DNA from: Streptomyces sp. NBC_00572
GTDB lineage: Bacteria; Actinomycetota; Actinomycetes; Streptomycetales; Streptomycetaceae
Direction of reading: 5' to 3'
Assembly (NCBI RefSeq): GCF_026341815.1
Contig: NZ_JAPENX010000001.1
Span: 5,580,001 to 5,644,000, forward strand
DNA: 64,000 nt
Below the pieces are notes generated by a model. The model was not told the origin of the DNA. It saw only the letters and a program-made list of their open reading frames with translations, and ran no database searches. Position 1 is the stretch's first letter. Every line of letters begins with the position of its first letter. The position numbers and the translations under genes are program-made. Of the stretch, positions 17,075-24,247 are shown in pieces.

Positions 17075-18075
17075 TGCGCAGCCCCCTCAAGAGACCGGGC
17101 GGAAGCCTGGTCGCGGAGTTCCTGGTAGCGGCTGGAGACCCAGCCGATCGACCAGCCGCACAGCTCGGCGGCCTGCCGCACCGGCACCCCCGCCGTGTAG
17201 GCGGCGGCCACGGTCTTACGGGCCTGCTCCTCGCCCTGCTTCTTCTGCGCCGGACCGGCGGCGAGGAGTTCGGCGCGTTCACGCTCGACGCGCTCGGCCT
17301 GCTCGCGCTGTTCACGCCGGGTCCGCTCCTCACGCTCCCGACGTGCCTGCTCGGCGCGTGCGGCGGCCTCGCGTTCAAGGCGTTCACGCTCGGCCTGCTG
17401 CTGTTCACGCTCCCGCTCACGGCGTTCACGCGCGGCCCGCTCCGCCTGCTCGGCGGCCTCGATCCGCTCGCGCTCCTCACGCCGTGCGCGCTCCTCACGG
17501 TCGGACTGTTCACGGGCCAGGGAAGCCTCGTGCTCGCGCTCTTCACGCGCCATCCGAGCGTCGAACTCCCGCTTCTCGCGGGTCCGCTGCTCGTCCGCCT
17601 CGGCACGTTCGGCAGCGGCCGTTTCCCGCTGCTGTCGCTCGGCCTGTTCACGTTCATGCGCCGCGTTCAGTGCCTCTGTGATCCCCTGGCGGTAGGCCAG
17701 ACCGGTCTCCGCCGTGACGATCAGCAGCAGCGGTGCCACCGCGTGCACCGCTACTCCGACCAGGTCTTTCTTGAGGGCGGAGTCTGCGACGTTCAGGGCC
17801 AGGGTCATGCAGCCGGTCATCCACCGCAGCACGACCGGCCACCTGCCGCCATTCCCGCCGAGACGGGCCAGGACGGAGTCGAGACGGACCACGATGACGA
17901 CCGCCGCGTCCACCACGAGCGGCAGAATCGGCGCCGTCCAGTCCCACTCATCCGGCGTGTGCGCCCGCATCAGCGGGGTGACGGTGAGGATCGAGTAGAG
18001 CATCGCGCCGGACACGATCAGCCACGTGCCCACCGACAGGGCCCGCTCCGCTGAACGGATCTGAACACCGTTCAC
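17071..18075 (-). CDS. DUF2637 membrane protein with long coiled coil and C-terminal HTH
   Basis: A 334-residue protein. Four membrane helices fill the first 140 residues in the DUF2637 pattern (TPLMRAHTPDEWDWTAPILP, then LVVDAAVVIVVRLD). A 130-residue Glu/Arg/Gln coiled coil of EREQAER-type heptads follows, and the protein ends in an HTH-like segment (VRQAAELCGWSIGWVSSRYQ). The layout matches Spd proteins that bind DNA and interact at the membrane. GTG 18075 overlaps the upstream stop (GTGA), which fixes the start inside a longer open frame. Confidence 0.82.
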   Translation of the reverse strand: MNGVQIRSAERALSVGTWLIVSGAMLYSILTVTPLMRAHTPDEWDWTAPILPLVVDAAVVIVVRLDSVLARLGGNGGRWPVVLRWMTGCMTLALNVADSALKKDLVGVAVHAVAPLLLIVTAETGLAYRQGITEALNAAHEREQAERQQRETAAAERAEADEQRTREKREFDARMAREEREHEASLAREQSDREERARREERERIEAAEQAERAARERREREREQQQAERERLEREAAARAEQARREREERTRREQREQAERVERERAELLAAGPAQKKQGEEQARKTVAAAYTAGVPVRQAAELCGWSIGWVSSRYQELRDQASARSLEGAAQ

Positions 18076-18410
18076 GAGACCGCCCCCGAACCCGCCAGCA
18101 CCGGCACCGGGGCCGGGACCTTCGCGTAGCCGATCAGCATCAGCTCGGCCCCGGCGAACGTCGCGTGAACGCGCAGGACGCCGGTCTGACCGCCGAGCTG
18201 AACGCGGTGAACGACCGACTCGGGGGCGATGTTCAGGGCCTCGCGCCACGCCTCGAAGGCGGCGAAGTCGTCGTGGAACGACAGCTCCAGCCGCTCCGGG
18301 TAGATCGGCGAGACCTCCACCGTCGGCGCCGGCATGTGGGCGAACTCCGCGCCGAACAGCCGCAGCGCCAGCAGCGGGGCGGACAGGTCCGCCAGCGTCC
18401 GGGCCCTCAC
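18072..18410 (-). CDS. AICE hypothetical protein (112 residues)
   Basis: A soluble, beta-rich protein with no membrane helix (FDDFAAFEAW-like helix, then VHRVQLGGQTGVLRVHATF strands). It is coupled to both neighbours by GTGA overlaps, so it is very likely translated. The pattern resembles unnamed proteins encoded next to DUF6284 genes in other Streptomyces elements. Function unknown. Confidence 0.65.
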   Translation of the reverse strand: MRARTLADLSAPLLALRLFGAEFAHMPAPTVEVSPIYPERLELSFHDDFAAFEAWREALNIAPESVVHRVQLGGQTGVLRVHATFAGAELMLIGYAKVPAPVPVLAGSGAVS

Positions 18411-18673
18411 GCGGCACCGCCCGTCATGGCCAGGGCGGCGCGGTTGGTGAGGTCCCGGCGGGCCGCCACGACCCGGTGACGGGCCCGGCGGATCCGCCGC
18501 TCGTCCAGCTTGGTCGCCGGACGGTCCAGCGTGTTGATCACCGCGTCGAGCAGCTCGACGTCCGCCAGGATCAGCGGCATCTCCAGCTCGATCACGTCCA
18601 GCTCGGCGTCCGACGGCTCACCATCGAACGGGGTGGCCGTAACAACGGCCTGAAGTGCAGCGATGGACAACAT
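18407..18673 (-). CDS. DUF6284-like protein, first gene of the transfer operon
   Basis: An 88-residue helical protein: PSDAELDVIELEMPLILADVE, then LDERRIRRARHRVV. It matches, from memory, DUF6284, a family seen at the head of AICE spread operons. ATG 18673 has GAGAGGAA upstream and lies only 38 bases after a perfect 11-bp hairpin. It is the first cistron of an operon that runs through traB. Confidence 0.72.
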   Translation of the reverse strand: MLSIAALQAVVTATPFDGEPSDAELDVIELEMPLILADVELLDAVINTLDRPATKLDERRIRRARHRVVAARRDLTNRAALAMTGGAA

Positions 18674-18710
18674 TGGGTGTGTTCCTCTCAGACAGGAACG
18701 GCCCGAACCG

Positions 18711-18738
18711 ACCCCCCGGTGCTCGAACACCGGGGGGT
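18711..18738. promoter_or_regulatory. perfect 11-bp inverted repeat in the leader of the transfer operon
   Basis: ACCCCCCGGTG and its exact complement flank a CTCGAA loop, 38 bases upstream of the first transfer gene. Its C6/G6 arms recall the C7 operator runs in front of the HTH regulator, so it may be an operator or an attenuator for tra expression. Confidence 0.5.
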
Positions 18739-19283
18739 CTCGCCGTTAGAACCAGGGAATCTCTCCGGCTCCCCGCCACTCCGCCCGTACGGCAACCCGT
18801 GAACGGGGCCGGACGGGCGGAGGAGGCAACCGGCCGCAGCCGAGTGGCTCCGGAGGTTAGGTGACTCGGTGGGCGTGGCCGTCGTGCCGGTCGGGCAGGG
18901 ACGGCGCCCAGGGTCTTCGTCGATGCATTGAGGGCTCCCGCAGGTCACAGAAGCAGGGCAGAGGCTTCACGAAGGCCCTGTTGCCACAGGCCGTCGCCCC
19001 GAGCCGGATCGGGTGCGTCATCGTCACTGCTCTGACGCCAGCAGGGCGGCCGTGTGCCAGGTGGCATCCGAGCGGCTGACCTCCCAGAAGGGGAGGGATG
19101 ATCCAGTCGGATGGTCTCCAGAGCTGCACAGGAGCAAGGTGCCGCCGGGCGGCCCTACCTGGCCGCCGCAGGGGCGGGGAGTTTCACCCCGCCAGATCGC
19201 GCTCTGTTGAGTTCTCAAGCCATCAGTCGCTTCCATCGAGCCGACCCGCCTTCGCGGAGCTCTCCGGGCGTCGAGCACCTGGC
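18739..19283. other. non-coding leader between the transfer operon and the HTH regulator
   Basis: About 550 bases without a gene I can support; a 54-90 residue minus-strand frame (18857-19129) has no ribosome binding site. It holds two adjacent GC hairpins: 19148-19167 (GGCGGCC stem) and 19173-19193 (GGCGGGG stem, AGTTTCA loop). A palindrome TTGAGTTCTCAA follows at 19207-19218. On the minus strand the palindrome reads TTGAGAACTCAACAG, a sequence that recurs around Streptomyces rRNA processing sites. The stretch probably contains the tra promoter and possibly a structured leader RNA. Confidence 0.4.
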
Positions 19284-19385
19284 AAGGGGGGGTTACCACC
19301 CGAGCCGTCCGGAACCACTCCTGTTAAGGGGGGGTTGCCACAGAGCATGCCGGTGGCTGGCGGTTGATGTCAACCCCCCCTTAAC
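19284..19385. promoter_or_regulatory. operator cluster of AAGGGGGGGTT elements
   Basis: Three copies: 19284-19294 and 19326-19336 in direct orientation, 42 bases apart (four helical turns), and 19372-19382 inverted (AACCCCCCCTT). The last copy touches the ATG of the HTH regulator. The spacing and the divergent position suggest autoregulation and control of the transfer operon by that regulator. Confidence 0.6.
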
Positions 19386-20267
19386 ATGGGGTCTGAGAGG
19401 TACTCCCTGAACCGATACGCGAGGCAGACATTGATCGAGGAAGTTCGGCGGGTCTCGGCGATGCAGGACCACGCCCTGCGCGCCAAAGCTGCTGCTGATC
19501 TCATGACAGAGCTGCAAGCCGCTGTCATCGAGACCTCACGCATGCGCAAAGAGAGCATCGCGTGGCTGCGGAAAAACGGTCATTCAATGGCCGACGTGGC
19601 AAAGCTCATGGGTGTGAGCCGAGCACGCGTCGCCCAGCTCAAGGACGCCGGACCGCGTCCGGAGCGCGCGTTCCTCGGGACCCAGCACGTGCAGGTGGCT
19701 GTGCCGACGCGGCCCGGTGAGCGGGAGTACGTGGCGGTGGAAGACAGTTCCACGGGACAGAAGATGCTGGCCCTGGCCCAGAGCCTCCAGCTCGAAGGAG
19801 AGCTCCAGTACATCCCGGTCTCGGGAGAGATCGACCTCAACCGTGATGATCTCGTCGTCGTCTGTGGACCGAAGTCCTCTGCCGCAGCTGCTGCCGCGCT
19901 CAGCCTGGACCCCCGGCTTTCGTTCGAGACTCTGCCCGATGGGCGATGGGCTCTCGTCGAGCGAGAGAGCGGCAAGGCCTATACGTCGCCGAGTGACGAC
20001 CCACAGGGCGCGGCGCCGGCGGATGTGGCCTACCTGGGAAGGCTTCCTCGGCCGGACGGACAGGGGACCTTCATCCTGATCGCTGGAGTACACGCAGTCG
20101 GGTCGCTGGGCGTTGCCCACTACCTGACTGCGAATCTGGCCTCTCTCTACGAGGAGGTGGGCACGTCGCCGTTCTCCATGGTCGTGGCGTGCGACTACGC
20201 CCCCGAAGATAAGTCGGTGAAGGCGAGCCGAGCGGCAAGCGGCGTGCTGCTTCACGAGGCAGCCTGA
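19386..20267 (+). CDS. HTH transcriptional regulator with C-terminal sensor-like domain
   Basis: A 293-residue protein. Residues about 20-85 form a helical, sigma-region-4-like HTH (SIAWLRKNGHSMADVAKLMGVSRARVAQLKD). From about 150 a second domain begins (DLVVVCGPKSSAAAAAALS), continuing with GTFILIAGVHAVGSLGVAHY near 225. I know this C-terminal module only from similar regulators and cannot name its ligand. The gene is divergent from the transfer operon and one base apart from a PP2C gene. The ATG follows its operator directly, so the message may be leaderless, or a downstream start may be used. It is probably the element's master repressor or activator. Confidence 0.72.
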   Translation: MGSERYSLNRYARQTLIEEVRRVSAMQDHALRAKAAADLMTELQAAVIETSRMRKESIAWLRKNGHSMADVAKLMGVSRARVAQLKDAGPRPERAFLGTQHVQVAVPTRPGEREYVAVEDSSTGQKMLALAQSLQLEGELQYIPVSGEIDLNRDDLVVVCGPKSSAAAAAALSLDPRLSFETLPDGRWALVERESGKAYTSPSDDPQGAAPADVAYLGRLPRPDGQGTFILIAGVHAVGSLGVAHYLTANLASLYEEVGTSPFSMVVACDYAPEDKSVKASRAASGVLLHEAA

Positions 20268-20268
20268 C

Positions 20269-21078
20269 ATGCGTGTCGAGGCATTTAGCAGCGGTCGCCC
20301 AGGTCGCGAAAACGAGGACTTCGCGATCTGGGATGACGGCGTGGCCGTACTCCTGGACGGCGCCGGCATGCCCGACGCGCTACGTCCCCCGTGTGTCCAT
20401 GGCGTCTCGTGGTTCGCCAGGACCTTGGGGGCCGCGCTGCGCTCCGCAGCAAGCAGCAGTGAGACGCTCCAGGACGCCCTGGCCTTGGCGATCGCCCATA
20501 CAGCAGACCTGCATCGTGGCACCTGCGCCGTCGAAGACGCGCTCTCCCCCTCGGCAACGGTTGCTGCGCTCCGGGTGCGCGAGGATGCCGTCGAATGGCT
20601 CGTGTTGGGTGACTGCACCCTCCTTCTTGAGCGCGGGCACTCGGTGGAGGCGATCTCGGATGACCGGCTGGCGTCCGTGGCCCAGGAGGATCGGGCCGCC
20701 ATGAACGCCGCACCGCCGGGCTCTGCCGAGCGGCGCCAGCTCCACTCCCTCCTTGTGCAGGCGGAGCGAGCGCTCCGGAACCGCCCGGGTGGCTACTGGG
20801 TAGCAGCGGCAGACCCGCGAGCCGCCGAAGCGGCCCTGTTCGGGTCCTGCCCCAGGGAGGATGTGGTGCGGGCGGCCCTCCTGACAGATGGAGCTGCACG
20901 GCTGACGGAGACGTTCGCCCTGACCGACTGGACGGGGTGCCTCGACATCCTCGAAGACCAGGGGCCGGAGTCGCTGATCAGGCGAGTCCGTGAAGCGGAG
21001 CTGACGGATGCCTCCATGACCCACTGGCCACGCAGCAAGCCGCACGATGACGCCACTGCGGTGTACGTCCGCCCCTAG
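20269..21078 (+). CDS. PP2C-like serine/threonine phosphatase
   Basis: A 269-residue protein with PP2C metal-site motifs: ENEDFAIW then VLLDGAG near residue 35, WLVLGDCTLLL near 110, ALLTDGAARL near 203 and HDDATAVYV at the C-terminus. All metal-ligand Asp positions appear present. There is no membrane segment. It starts one base after the HTH regulator stop, so the two are co-expressed. A plausible role is to dephosphorylate the regulator or a host factor, making the switch phospho-sensitive, but no partner kinase lies in the element. Confidence 0.8.
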   Translation: MRVEAFSSGRPGRENEDFAIWDDGVAVLLDGAGMPDALRPPCVHGVSWFARTLGAALRSAASSSETLQDALALAIAHTADLHRGTCAVEDALSPSATVAALRVREDAVEWLVLGDCTLLLERGHSVEAISDDRLASVAQEDRAAMNAAPPGSAERRQLHSLLVQAERALRNRPGGYWVAAADPRAAEAALFGSCPREDVVRAALLTDGAARLTETFALTDWTGCLDILEDQGPESLIRRVREAELTDASMTHWPRSKPHDDATAVYVRP

Positions 21079-21122
21079 TCTCGGGAGACTGCACCGGAGC
21101 ACACCAACGCACAGGGCAACAC

Positions 21123-21137
21123 CCTTCGAAACGAAGG
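21123..21137 (+). terminator. short hairpin after the PP2C gene
   Basis: CCTTCG and CGAAGG pair around AAA, about 45 bases past the PP2C stop. This is a modest intrinsic terminator candidate for the regulator-phosphatase operon. Confidence 0.4.
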
Positions 21138-21184
21138 CGGGCCCTTGTGTCCGGGCTGCTGATGCTGGGCCGTGCGAGTGGTGG

Positions 21185-22318
21185 TGTGCCGAAGCACGAT
21201 AGGTGTCACCACCGGCGCCCACTGACCTGGCAGAGGGGCCCCGCAAGGCACGCCGGTTGTCACCAGATTGGCGCGCTACCTGTCACCAAGCGCACGCGAA
21301 GCAGGAGGCATGCTGAAGTCAGCGGACGGGCATCTGTCGCAGCCGTACCCCACGGGGGCCGTGTTCTATCGTCTGTCAGGTGTCTGAGACCCACGATCAT
21401 CTCTTCAACTCCGCCCGGCGGTGGGCCGAAACAGCGCTCGACTCGTATTCCGATTCCGCTGGCCCAGACGACTCCGACTTCGCTATCCACCACATGGCAG
21501 TCGCCATTGAACATCTCTGCAAGTCGTACCTGGCCTCGATCGACGAAGCACTCCTCATGCCGAACGAACGGCTCACCGACGCCAACCGGCTTGCACTCAG
21601 CGACAGCAAGACTCGCCACAAGCCGCACACCATCGGCGGCAAAATAGCCATGGAACGCGCAGAGACCCGGCTCGGCAAGCCGTTCCAGAGGAGCGATGAC
21701 TTGGTCGCGCTCCGGGACAACCGCAACGGACTCACGCATATGGGTTCGGCCACTCCCAGCGACTGTCGGCAGCTGCTGACCGCTGGGATCTTGTGCGTGG
21801 AACAGCTCCTTCCCGCGATGTCCCGGACTTCCGAGTCCTTCTGGGGACCACACCACGCCCTGAGCGAGCAGATCGTGGAGACGTCCATCGGAGAGCAGCA
21901 GCTCCGCTACGACATGAAGATCCGGAAAGCCCGGAAGGCGGGGAGCGACTTCACACACCGCCTCGACAGTACGCCCGATCGCGAGGCCCTCAAGGCAAGC
22001 CTCGCCTCTGCGGAGATCTGGGGGCTGAGTCTGCCCATGACCTGCCCCGCCTGCAATAGCCAAGGCAGTGTCCGCGGCCGGGAGTGGACATCTGGTGACC
22101 CGCATGACGGGGAGTGGTTCCTCCCCCGCCAGTTCACCTGTCTGCCCTGTGGGCTTGACCTGTCACGAGACGAACTCGAATTGGCCGGAATGACCATGGA
22201 GCGCTTCAGCGACTACGAGCAAGACCCTGGCTGGGAACCTGACACCGCCCCGTTCGACTAATTCGACGGCCCAGTGACAACAGGCCTGCCTTGGTGACAC
22301 CTATCGCGCTTCGGCACA
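21185..22318. mobile_element. 1.13-kb transposon-like unit carrying the HEPN gene
   Basis: The terminal inverted repeats are 27 bases and match at 26 positions: 21185-21211, starting TGTGCCGAAGC, and 22292-22318, ending GCTTCGGCACA. The similarity stops exactly at both outer edges, where a 5-bp direct repeat GGTGG (21180-21184, 22319-22323) flanks the unit. TGTCACC motifs recur inside the ends, at 21204, 21258 and 21281 on the left and inverted at 22292 and 22272 on the right. TG...CA ends, 5-bp duplications and repeated internal sites resemble Tn7/Tn5053/IS21-type ends. No transposase is encoded, so the unit would be non-autonomous. Confidence 0.72.
21380..22261 (+). CDS. HEPN-like protein with C-terminal zinc ribbon
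   Basis: A 293-residue protein. The N-terminal 145 residues are helical and include HHMAVAIEHLCKSYLA and a R-x4-H motif (Arg115-NGLT-His120 in RDNRNGLTH), the active-site pattern of HEPN ribonucleases. The C-terminal 80 residues hold a zinc ribbon (MTCPACNS ... FTCLPCGLDL) of the kind found in uncharacterised accessory proteins. GTG 21380 is the only sensible start. It is the sole gene inside the transposon-like unit. An RNase or toxin-like function is inferred from the motif only; no antitoxin partner gene adjoins it. Confidence 0.68.
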   Translation: MSETHDHLFNSARRWAETALDSYSDSAGPDDSDFAIHHMAVAIEHLCKSYLASIDEALLMPNERLTDANRLALSDSKTRHKPHTIGGKIAMERAETRLGKPFQRSDDLVALRDNRNGLTHMGSATPSDCRQLLTAGILCVEQLLPAMSRTSESFWGPHHALSEQIVETSIGEQQLRYDMKIRKARKAGSDFTHRLDSTPDREALKASLASAEIWGLSLPMTCPACNSQGSVRGREWTSGDPHDGEWFLPRQFTCLPCGLDLSRDELELAGMTMERFSDYEQDPGWEPDTAPFD

Positions 22319-22380
22319 GGTGGTTTCCGCGAGTCGGGGCGTGGACCATCCACATAATCGAACAGACGTCTGATTCGAGT

Positions 22381-22761
22381 GTGGCTGACACCCCTCCCTT
22401 CCCTGATGACCTGATCGAGACCCAGCAGCGTCTCCACCAGGCCCGCGCCGAGTACACGGCCCTGTGCCGGGCTCTCCCCTGGTCTGTGGAGCCGTTGCCA
22501 GGCTGGCCCGGTACAGCGCACCCGCACACGGGAGAGGTCACGGGCGGCCGCGACGCGTCCCCCGGATACACGCCGGAGCAGGAGGCCGAGGAGAAGCGCC
22601 TGTGGGACCTCGTCCGGGAGCTGTCGGTCGCCGTTTCCACACACCCGTACTGGGCCACCTTGGAGAAGGACGCGGGGCTGGTGAAGGCTCGTTTGGAGCT
22701 GAAGCTTCACCCGAAGGCCCAGCCGGACGCCGCTAGCGCCGCCGGCGGCGGGGCGGCGTGA
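22381..22761 (+). CDS. hypothetical protein of a DUF6233-type gene pair
   Basis: A 126-residue helical protein (PDDLIETQQRLHQARAEYTAL ... EEKRLWDLVRELSVAVSTH). GTG 22381 has no clear ribosome binding site; a palindrome CAGACGTCTG stands 10-20 bases upstream, where a promoter or operator would be. It is translationally coupled to the next gene by a GTGA overlap. Similar pairs occur in Streptomyces phages and elements. Function unknown. Confidence 0.62.
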   Translation: MADTPPFPDDLIETQQRLHQARAEYTALCRALPWSVEPLPGWPGTAHPHTGEVTGGRDASPGYTPEQEAEEKRLWDLVRELSVAVSTHPYWATLEKDAGLVKARLELKLHPKAQPDAASAAGGGAA

Positions 22762-23165
22762 GCAGGGACTCCGCCATGGGGATGCCGATAGCCGATCGGT
22801 TGGAGAAGAAGCGGACGCTGCTGGAGTGGCTGCGCTACCAGGCCGCGGTCACCGAGCGGGAGATCCACGAGCTGGAGGCCCAGGACGCCGAGGAGAAGCG
22901 GCGCCGGGAGGTCGCGCGCCGCGAGCAGGCGTGGGTGGTCTCGGCGCCCCAGACCCTCGAAGGCCATTCGATGCTCCACCGGGGAAACTGCGGCCTCAGG
23001 GCCCGGTGTGGGGCCGGGGAGCTCCTGGACCTCGACGGTGTGATGGGCGCGGTCGAGGAGTACACGGACCTGGAGATGTGCGACGTGTGCGCGCCGCGGG
23101 GGAGTCTCGGCATCGACAAGCCCGCCGACCGGCCCGCGCGGCCGGCGGAGGTCGAGTTCCCCTAG
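22758..23165 (+). CDS. DUF6233-like protein
   Basis: A 135-residue protein: a coiled-coil N-terminus (RLEKKRTLLEWLRYQAAVTE and EKRRREVARREQAWVV) followed by a C-terminal module with His and Cys (LHRGNCGLRAR, then MCDVCAPRGSLG). It matches, from memory, DUF6233, a family of small proteins common in Streptomyces accessory DNA. The start overlaps the preceding stop. Role unknown. Confidence 0.68.
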   Translation: MSRDSAMGMPIADRLEKKRTLLEWLRYQAAVTEREIHELEAQDAEEKRRREVARREQAWVVSAPQTLEGHSMLHRGNCGLRARCGAGELLDLDGVMGAVEEYTDLEMCDVCAPRGSLGIDKPADRPARPAEVEFP

Positions 23166-23920
23166 AGTTCCTAGGATCTCCGTCCAGAGGTTCCGGGCGG
23201 GATTCGAATCCTGCAGAGCGTGGACGGGCGAGAAGCCCGGACGAAGGTTCGGGCCTCGCTCGCTGCACGGGGTGTGCAGCAGCCCAGCACGGCAGCTTTC
23301 TCTGGCTGATCATGGCCCGCGCACAGCGCGGGCGCGCGCCGCCTCTGCGGCGCGGCCTGCCTCCTGTCTTCGCCCCGGCTGGCCGCGCCCGGCGGCGCGC
23401 TCGCGGCTGCGGGCATGAAGTGGGGGACACTCTCTGTGGCTGGGCCGGTCGGCTCCACAGCTTTAGGCAGCCACGTCGGGGCGAGCCTCTAAGATCACGG
23501 CCCCAACGTCGTGCTTTGCCGGGCAGGTCCACAGACTGCCCGACGCGCTGGAAGCTTACGGGGCCATGATCACTCGCCCCAAAGCAGATCCAGTCCAAAG
23601 CCGCTCCGCCGACCTCAGGGCGCAAGTGATCGTGAAATCCCGAGATGCGTCTCTCCCATCTCAAGCGCAAGCTGAAGGCAAGAACTCCATACGACCATCT
23701 CGACACCAGTGAGCATCTGGGGTATAGCGCGGACACCCACAGTTGCGTGTGTCGATTGCCACACGCAAGAGGCAACTCTGGAGTGGCATCATGAGGTTAC
23801 CTGTAGCCGCTGTGACTTATCGCGACACTCAGCGGTCAGGCCGTGAATACACATGGCCTTTACCTCACAAGAAGCGGATTGTCCCTTGATGCTCCATGGC
23901 CCAACTAAAGTGGAGGTAGC
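23166..23920. other. 755-base intergenic stretch, start of the low-GC cargo
   Basis: I see no supportable gene. The first part is GC-rich with a terminator-like hairpin (23335-23354: CGCGCCGC stem, CTCT loop). From about 23480 the GC content drops sharply. A further hairpin lies at 23743-23768, and TGGAGGTAG at the end serves as ribosome binding site of the next gene. The GC step suggests that the following two genes arrived separately. Confidence 0.5.
23743..23768. promoter_or_regulatory. 9-bp inverted repeat upstream of the ZAS gene
   Basis: TTGCGTGTG and CACACGCAA pair around an 8-base loop, 150 bases before the zf-HC2 gene. There is no T-run in either direction, so an operator or leader structure is as likely as a terminator. 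Confidence 0.4.
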
Positions 23921-24226
23921 GTGCCCACTTTCAAGCGCTCACCTACGGCGTCGAACGATGAGGGTCACAGCCGAATGAGCGAGGAAAACACCGGGGACCA
24001 CGACCTTCAAGAAATGCACGCTGCGGTAACACGTCGACGGAGGGAAGCCCGGAGCCACAAGGAGCCGGGCACGCTTAGGGAATTCGCATTTGGTCGCCTC
24101 CCTGAAAGCCAGCTTAGCAGTATTCGCGAGCATGTGGAAAAGTGCAACCAATGCAGCGAGACAGTTGAAGCCTTCGCAAAGTTCGGGGAAGAGTACTCTG
24201 ACCGAATGCCAGTAATTGACTGCTAG
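23921..24226 (+). CDS. small zf-HC2 (ZAS anti-sigma-type) zinc finger protein
   Basis: A 101-residue soluble protein. The C-terminal half fits the zf-HC2/ZAS pattern: LREFAFGRLPESQLSSIREH, followed by His71-x3-Cys75-x2-Cys78 (HVEKCNQC). The N-terminal 45 residues are charged and helical. There is no membrane segment, unlike classical ECF anti-sigma factors, and no sigma factor gene adjoins. GTG 23921 is preceded by GGAGG; ATG 23975 is an alternative. It lies 21 bases upstream of the dehydrogenase-like gene, forming a two-gene low-GC operon. Its partner could be the downstream protein rather than a sigma factor. Confidence 0.65.
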   Translation: MPTFKRSPTASNDEGHSRMSEENTGDHDLQEMHAAVTRRRREARSHKEPGTLREFAFGRLPESQLSSIREHVEKCNQCSETVEAFAKFGEEYSDRMPVIDC

Positions 24227-24247
24227 CGAATCGCGGAGGCGACGCCG

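Noticed and set aside
18857..19129. A 54-90 residue minus-strand frame in the leader of the transfer operon.
   Set aside because: No ribosome binding site, no recognised family and Arg/Pro-rich ending; kept as non-coding.
22358..22379. TCGAAC...TTCGA around CAGACGTCTG, resembling a LexA (SOS) box.
   Set aside because: The spacing between half-sites is eight bases or more rather than the four of the actinobacterial box.
23196..23220. GGATTCGAATCC resembling a tRNA T-loop in the cargo intergenic region.
   Set aside because: The flanking bases do not form a T stem and no anticodon or acceptor arm is present; not an att site either.
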